This document shows, in pieces, positions 19,067 to 23,224 of a stretch of 23,224 nucleotides of DNA; position 1 is the stretch's first letter; every line of letters begins with the position of its first letter. Below the pieces are notes generated by a model. The model was not told the DNA's origin. It saw nothing but the letters and a program-made list of their open reading frames with translations, and made no database searches. Source of the stretch: Irineochytrium annulatum (taxonomy: Eukaryota; Chytridiomycota; Chytridiomycetes; Chytridiales; Chytridiaceae); contig JADGJL010000385.1 of assembly GCA_027600665.1 (NCBI GenBank), forward strand, positions 1 to 23,224, read 5' to 3'. A program made the translations under genes and the position numbers.

Positions 19067-22017
19067 ATGCGGCCATCAGCCGCCGTCCTGCCTTTGGTCG
19101 CCATCCTCTGGCTGCCCGTCGTCTTCGGCGCGAAGTGGTTCGAGTCCACTATCTCACCAAGGCCTCTGTACCAGCTGGGCTCGAATCAGCCCACGTACGG
19201 CCTGATCGAGAGACAGCAATTCATTTACCTGTAAAGTCCATTCTGCGCCTGATATGCTCGACATTTATGATTAACAGCTTGAGATCAGGTACCAGTCTGG
19301 CATCCTGAACGGCCGCGGTGTAGTCCTGTTCCCGGACGCCGCCACAAAGGACGCCGCGGGACATCTCATTTTGGCTAACGACGAGACCAGCATCTCCGGC
19401 TTGGAATTTGACGCCAGGGTAAGCCACGACGCTTGCTTTGTTAATGCAACTGACCATTTCTCCCAAGGGAAATGTGATGCCCCGAAAGATCATCGACCCC
19501 AGTGGTGACCCACAGAATCCTCCCATAAATCTCGCCATCGCCGCCGCACTGGCAAGCTATGCCCAATACGATGCAGGTAAACGCGTTTAATTTGTGCACA
19601 GCAAAATATCTTAACTCCCTGCAGCAATCCCGGTTACCACGGACTCCCCCCGAGCCTTGCTGCGCTGCTACGTCGGGATGTATGAGTTGCTTGATGCAGT
19701 GCTGCAGTCCGTTACCCCTGCAGACGTGGCGGCGTTGCCCTCAGATCGTCATGCCGCCTACCTATCGTTCCGGGACTCCCTAGTCTCTCACCTCAAGGCC
19801 AGAATGCTTGATCAGAAGACTCGCATCGTTGGGCCTGCTTTATGGTATAAACTGGCAGAGGCGCCTATTCCGGGGCACGATATTACGGTGACCAATATCC
19901 CCCTTGAAGGAGGTCAGGTGCCTGGTGACTTTTGGCCGGCCGATGCGCCGGTCAACATGCAGCAGGCCGCGTTTGACAAATTGAAGTCAGAGCTATACGC
20001 CTATTTGGATGTCATGTCGCCGGCCTTATCCGACTTCGCCAGAGCGCGCCCAACAGGTATGAGCGCCAAGATTACTTTCTCTGATTCTATTTTTTTTTTT
20101 TTTCATTTTCAATCACTTACATATGGAATAGGGTTAGGCGTAATTACAGAGTGCTCTGATCAGGCGACCATGATACAAGCCTACACGCTGGCGATGGCGG
20201 GCATACGTACGGAAAGGGACTTGTTCGTTAACATGATAAACGCGGCGAATCACAAGGTTGTAGTGGATCAATTCGCCGCCATGGCTGCGGCTGACGCCGC
20301 CGCGGGGACAACACTGGGGACCTTGATTCCCGCAGACGTCGCAATAGGTGTCGTTAACCGCCAACTGCTTGTTCGTATGACCGCCTACTGGTACTTAACT
20401 ATGTCAAATTAACACTTTTCATTGCCTAATATGCAGACGGTCGCCCGCAACCTGCTCACGGCGCCTAACATACAACGGCGCCGCCTTAGCCGTCGTGATA
20501 TCATTCCCATTATTGCTGAAATTCCGGACCCAGACGCTGTACAAGTTGTTGGTCCAGCCACCATAAGCAGCGGTGGCAATTCTTACTGCGAAGCGGAATG
20601 TGGCCGTAAGCGGGGTAGGAAGCTCGGCAGGAATACTCTGCTAGCCCTTGCGCAACTAGGTGCAGTAATGAGTGGTATTTTCCCTGGCAAGTACACGCCG
20701 GCTCATCCGCCACCGGGTGGACGATGGGTCGGAGAGGATATCAGGGCCGACACTGGCGAGCAGGTCGAGGACGCATTTATTTCAATTGGGAGGACCATTG
20801 AGGCAATGCTAGACAAGGAGCCGTCCGAAGGGGTCAAGGATCAAATCACAACAGCGCTGAATACGATCGCTAAAGACATGCTCACAACTGAGTGGGACGA
20901 AATCAATTTCAGCTTTCAACAAGCTTTGTTGGATCTTTCAACTCGATTAGCTAAACGGCTCAATGCTAAACGCGCATATCCCGCCGGCGTTAAAATGAAA
21001 ATGACCGAGGCCCAGGCTAGAAGCGACTTTTACACGGCGGTCAGAGTGCAGACGCAGAATCCTAACGTGCTGTGGGATCCTGCAGGCGACATTTTCAATC
21101 CGGATAATATGTACAAAGGCGCAACAACCGTGGCTGAAGCCATCGGCTTGATGGTCGCGAGCTTACAGGAAGCTCCTCTCGAAGACCCGGCCACACTTCG
21201 CACTTTAATCAATGTCTTGGGCGCGAAGTTGTCGGAAAACACTGAGGTTAACGACATCGAGGACATAAACGAGCTTGAGACCCTTTTACTTCATCACAAT
21301 GAACAACATCCAACAGACCGAATCGTCCTCAGCACCGGCTATTTTGTACCATCGGACCGCATGATATCGATGCTCTTTGTGGACGCTCTCGAGCAGATAA
21401 GGCTCATCACGCACGATCCACAAGGCCTTCTAGACGACCCGGAAGAAGACATCGACGGCAATATACTCCCATCCGACCTTCACGAAGGCGCCACAAGCAC
21501 CGAAGAGGCGTTCAGCTTGAACGCGTACGCACTCCAGTCAGCGGCGGCCTCATTCGGGTCAAAGGAGTCTCAGATCAGGCTCATCCGGCTCCGTAGTAAC
21601 CTTCGCAAGATGATCAACCTGAAGCGCGAAGCTCTTACCAAGGCGAGGGACAAGGGGCAAACCATCAGCGAAGACGACTTAAAAGATTTGAACGCGATAG
21701 AGCTTCACCTGGGTCAAGTCGATTATATCGTGGCCGGAGTGGAGCTCGCCGCCGCGGCCGGGTTGTTGGTATGGAATCCGAAAGACGGTCCCACGCCAGA
21801 GCGGGACCCTGCTAGCATACGGGCTTTCCCGACGTTTGGTGCCGTCAGCCTTATGGACATGTCTCCTGCGCCGGATCTCACGGATGCACAGATCGACCCC
21901 ATGCCGAAGAGAAGGGGCTTAAAGTTAAGGTTTGTTCCGTTCAGAGGTATTGCATCGAGGTTCGGATCGTTCAAATCGCGTCCCAACGCCGCCACATCAT
22001 CGAACAGCCGAATGTAA
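19067..22017 (+). CDS. Gene D: large secreted protein of unknown family
   Basis: Best model is six exons (19067-19230, 19289-19418, 19468-19576, 19625-20056, 20132-20390, 20490-22017), 873 residues. The last intron uses GTACTT and ends CCTTAG after a CCTAAC branch-like site. If that intron is not removed, translation stops at 20412 and a 371-residue protein results, so this junction decides the product. A signal peptide is clear (MRPSAAVLPLVAILWLPVVFG). The rest is rich in Ala, Leu, Asp and Glu with amphipathic helical stretches (AAALASYAQYDAA, FAAMAAADAAAGTTLG, LEQIRLITHDPQG) and a helical LRSNLRKMINLKREALTK segment. A CEAECGRKRGRKLGR motif sits shortly after the last junction, a hydrophobic VAGVELAAAAGLLVW stretch near the end, and a basic, Ser-rich tail. 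No catalytic motif, lectin repeat or known domain was recognised. It shares the upstream octamer with the lectin and pore-former-like genes, which hints at a common programme. Confidence 0.7.
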
Positions 22018-23050
22018 CGCTGTTTCACATTTCGGCCTTTTGGCCTTCCTTGTTTGTTTTATTTTCTTTGAGATGTTGCGTGTCTCCGTTTCTGTGTTGG
22101 AAGCTTTATCTCTTAGGTCTTGTCGCTAGGCGCTTTACGTATACTCCTTTCGTTTTCTCATTGTGGCCTTTGATAGAGTCAGTAAGTAGTTCGCCAACAA
22201 AACGTTCTGCTTCGTCACTATTTTTCTTAGTTTTTGTTAGAAGATTTATGTAGACGGAGCTGTTTTCCATCTGGCTACTTCGGACCTCGGAGGCAGCAGT
22301 ATTGATGAAGACCCATGCTTTTACGTATTAGCAGTTCGAATTGGTTCGTTGTGCATCAACGCAATTGCTGAGTGTTCAGTGTCGAGATCATACTGTAGCC
22401 CATGCCGGAACCTCGCGTAGCAGGTAGAATGTAATTTCGACGATGAAATGCAGACCATACTGCGTTTACTATGCCCATGCCTTTGATGGAGTTCCGGTTT
22501 ACGTCTGCTTTCGGATTTGAAGTTTGCCGTGATAATGGACTGCTGGATGCTGTAGATCGGCACTTACGCATCATGCGAGTCCAGTGATGCGCGAGAAATA
22601 AAAACTCTACTAGATAGAACTCTATCAGATAATTACGAAGTCAAGACGCTTGGAAAATATCATCGAATGGGGTCGATCAAAACGAAACCAAGTGATAATT
22701 CGTCAGCAAAACTTTTTTAATAACAGAATCGAGAAATTCCCCATGACCAACACAAACTCCATTGACACTTCCATGGAAGCGAAACTCAGTACTCGAAAAT
22801 ATCAAGAGCGAGCCACAAAGAAAGCTACTGATCAATCGGAAGCGGAATGTACCTGACCCAGAAGAGTCGTCCAGCTTTGGCATTTGCCGTTAATTCTGTA
22901 AGCCGATATTTGGAGCAAACGACCGAAGCCCATTGAAACCATGAAGATCCTTCATTTGAAAGCGAGCACAACGAGCCGCTTTGAGGTCAGTGAGTGTAGT
23001 TGGGCAGTTAGACGCCATTGTAAGATCCTCGCATTCTCTTCGGGCGGGTG
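22018..23050. other. Gene-poor region between gene D and the right-edge relic
   Basis: AT-richer than the rest. Only short open frames on both strands, none with coding codon choice, splice sites or a recognisable motif. A 68-codon plus-strand frame (22650-22856) is rich in Thr, Ser and Lys and might be a worn remnant of family 1, but I could not align it. No RNA gene or mobile element was seen. Confidence 0.45.
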
Positions 23051-23224
23051 AATCAGCTTCGTTGACATGTTTTCACGACCTGAAGACGGCGGCTCTGAGG
23101 CCGTCATGGAAGGACATTCGGAGTCCGACTCGAATGAAACGGGAAGAGGAGACTCCGTGTCCGATTCATACACCTGGTGGGCAATTTGTGAGTTCAGTCT
23201 TATTTTCTTTCTAACATTTATTGC
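23051..23224 (+). pseudogene. Decayed 3'-exon fragment of a gene A paralogue
   Basis: The plus strand here matches the minus strand of the left edge. Bases 23081-23224 align without gaps to the complement of 1-144 (130 of 144 identical); upstream, 23051-23080 aligns to the complement of about 195-224 with more differences. Relative to gene A about 50 bases are missing, replaced by one, which breaks the frame. In the well-aligned stretch the frame would read EGHSESDSNETGRGDSVSDS, followed by an intron-like tract with CTAAC. No exon for the signal peptide or conserved Cys module was found upstream, so this is a relic, or the 3' part of a copy rearranged at its 5' side. Confidence 0.7.
23081..23224. 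repeat. Right arm of inverted repeat at window ends
   Basis: Mirror partner of 1-144. The outermost bases differ (ACAATT at the left, complement of right end GCAATA), so the ends are not a perfect transposon-like terminus. Because the match runs to the last base of the window on both sides, its true extent is unknown. Confidence 0.85.

Noticed and set aside
20422..22017. A separate gene starting just after the stop at 20412
   Set aside because: Only about 18 bases would separate it from the previous gene, with no room for a promoter; a phase-consistent intron (20391-20489) joins both parts.
1..23224. A complete terminal-inverted-repeat transposon spanning the window
   Set aside because: No transposase, integrase or polymerase gene was found, the outermost bases differ, and the repeat is mostly coding sequence of a family found inside the window.

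Overview
The window reads as nuclear DNA of a fungus. Genes are split by short introns (mostly about 40-100 nt) with GT-AG borders and CTAAC/CTGAC-like branch sites. One gene is a recognisable fungal DUF3431 protein, and most of the others encode secreted, cysteine- and Ser/Thr-rich proteins built from bulb-type (B_lectin) and ricin-B-like lectin repeats. The exact lineage cannot be fixed from the sequence. Exon models below were built by hand from splice sites and reading phase; for DUF3431, E, F, B, C and D the exon lengths sum to a multiple of three.

Layout, left to right: (A) a minus-strand gene running off the left edge, 1-1494, with a signal peptide, a conserved cysteine module and a Ser/Thr/Asn-rich beta region like aerolysin/ETX-MTX2-type pore-forming proteins; (H) an unresolved minus-strand gene, 2183-3815, ending in a membrane helix; a plus-strand DUF3431 type II membrane protein (4209-5331); (E) and (F), a head-to-head pair of paralogous lectin genes (5887-8752 minus, 9089-11341 plus); (B) and (C), a head-to-head pair of paralogues of A (12008-16059 minus, 16321-18477 plus), in which the beta region is joined to a bulb-type lectin array; (D) a large secreted protein of no family I recognise (19067-22017); and a decayed fragment of an A-like gene at the right edge (23051-23224).

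Two secreted-protein families have therefore multiplied here. Family 1 (A, B, C and the right-edge relic) is a pore-former-like/lectin chimera. Family 2 (E, F) is purely lectin. C looks like a shortened form of B in which a central block of roughly 1.6 kb is missing but the reading frame is kept. The octamer CTGGGCTT (or its reverse complement AAGCCCAG) was found five times, each time just upstream of a gene start or in a divergent promoter, which suggests common control of the whole group. The first and last 144 bases of the window are inverted copies of each other (130 of 144 identical) and consist of the 3' part of an A-type exon plus flanking intron-like sequence. This could be an inverted segmental duplication, the ends of a contig broken at a repeat, or less likely the ends of a large mobile element; I found no transposase.
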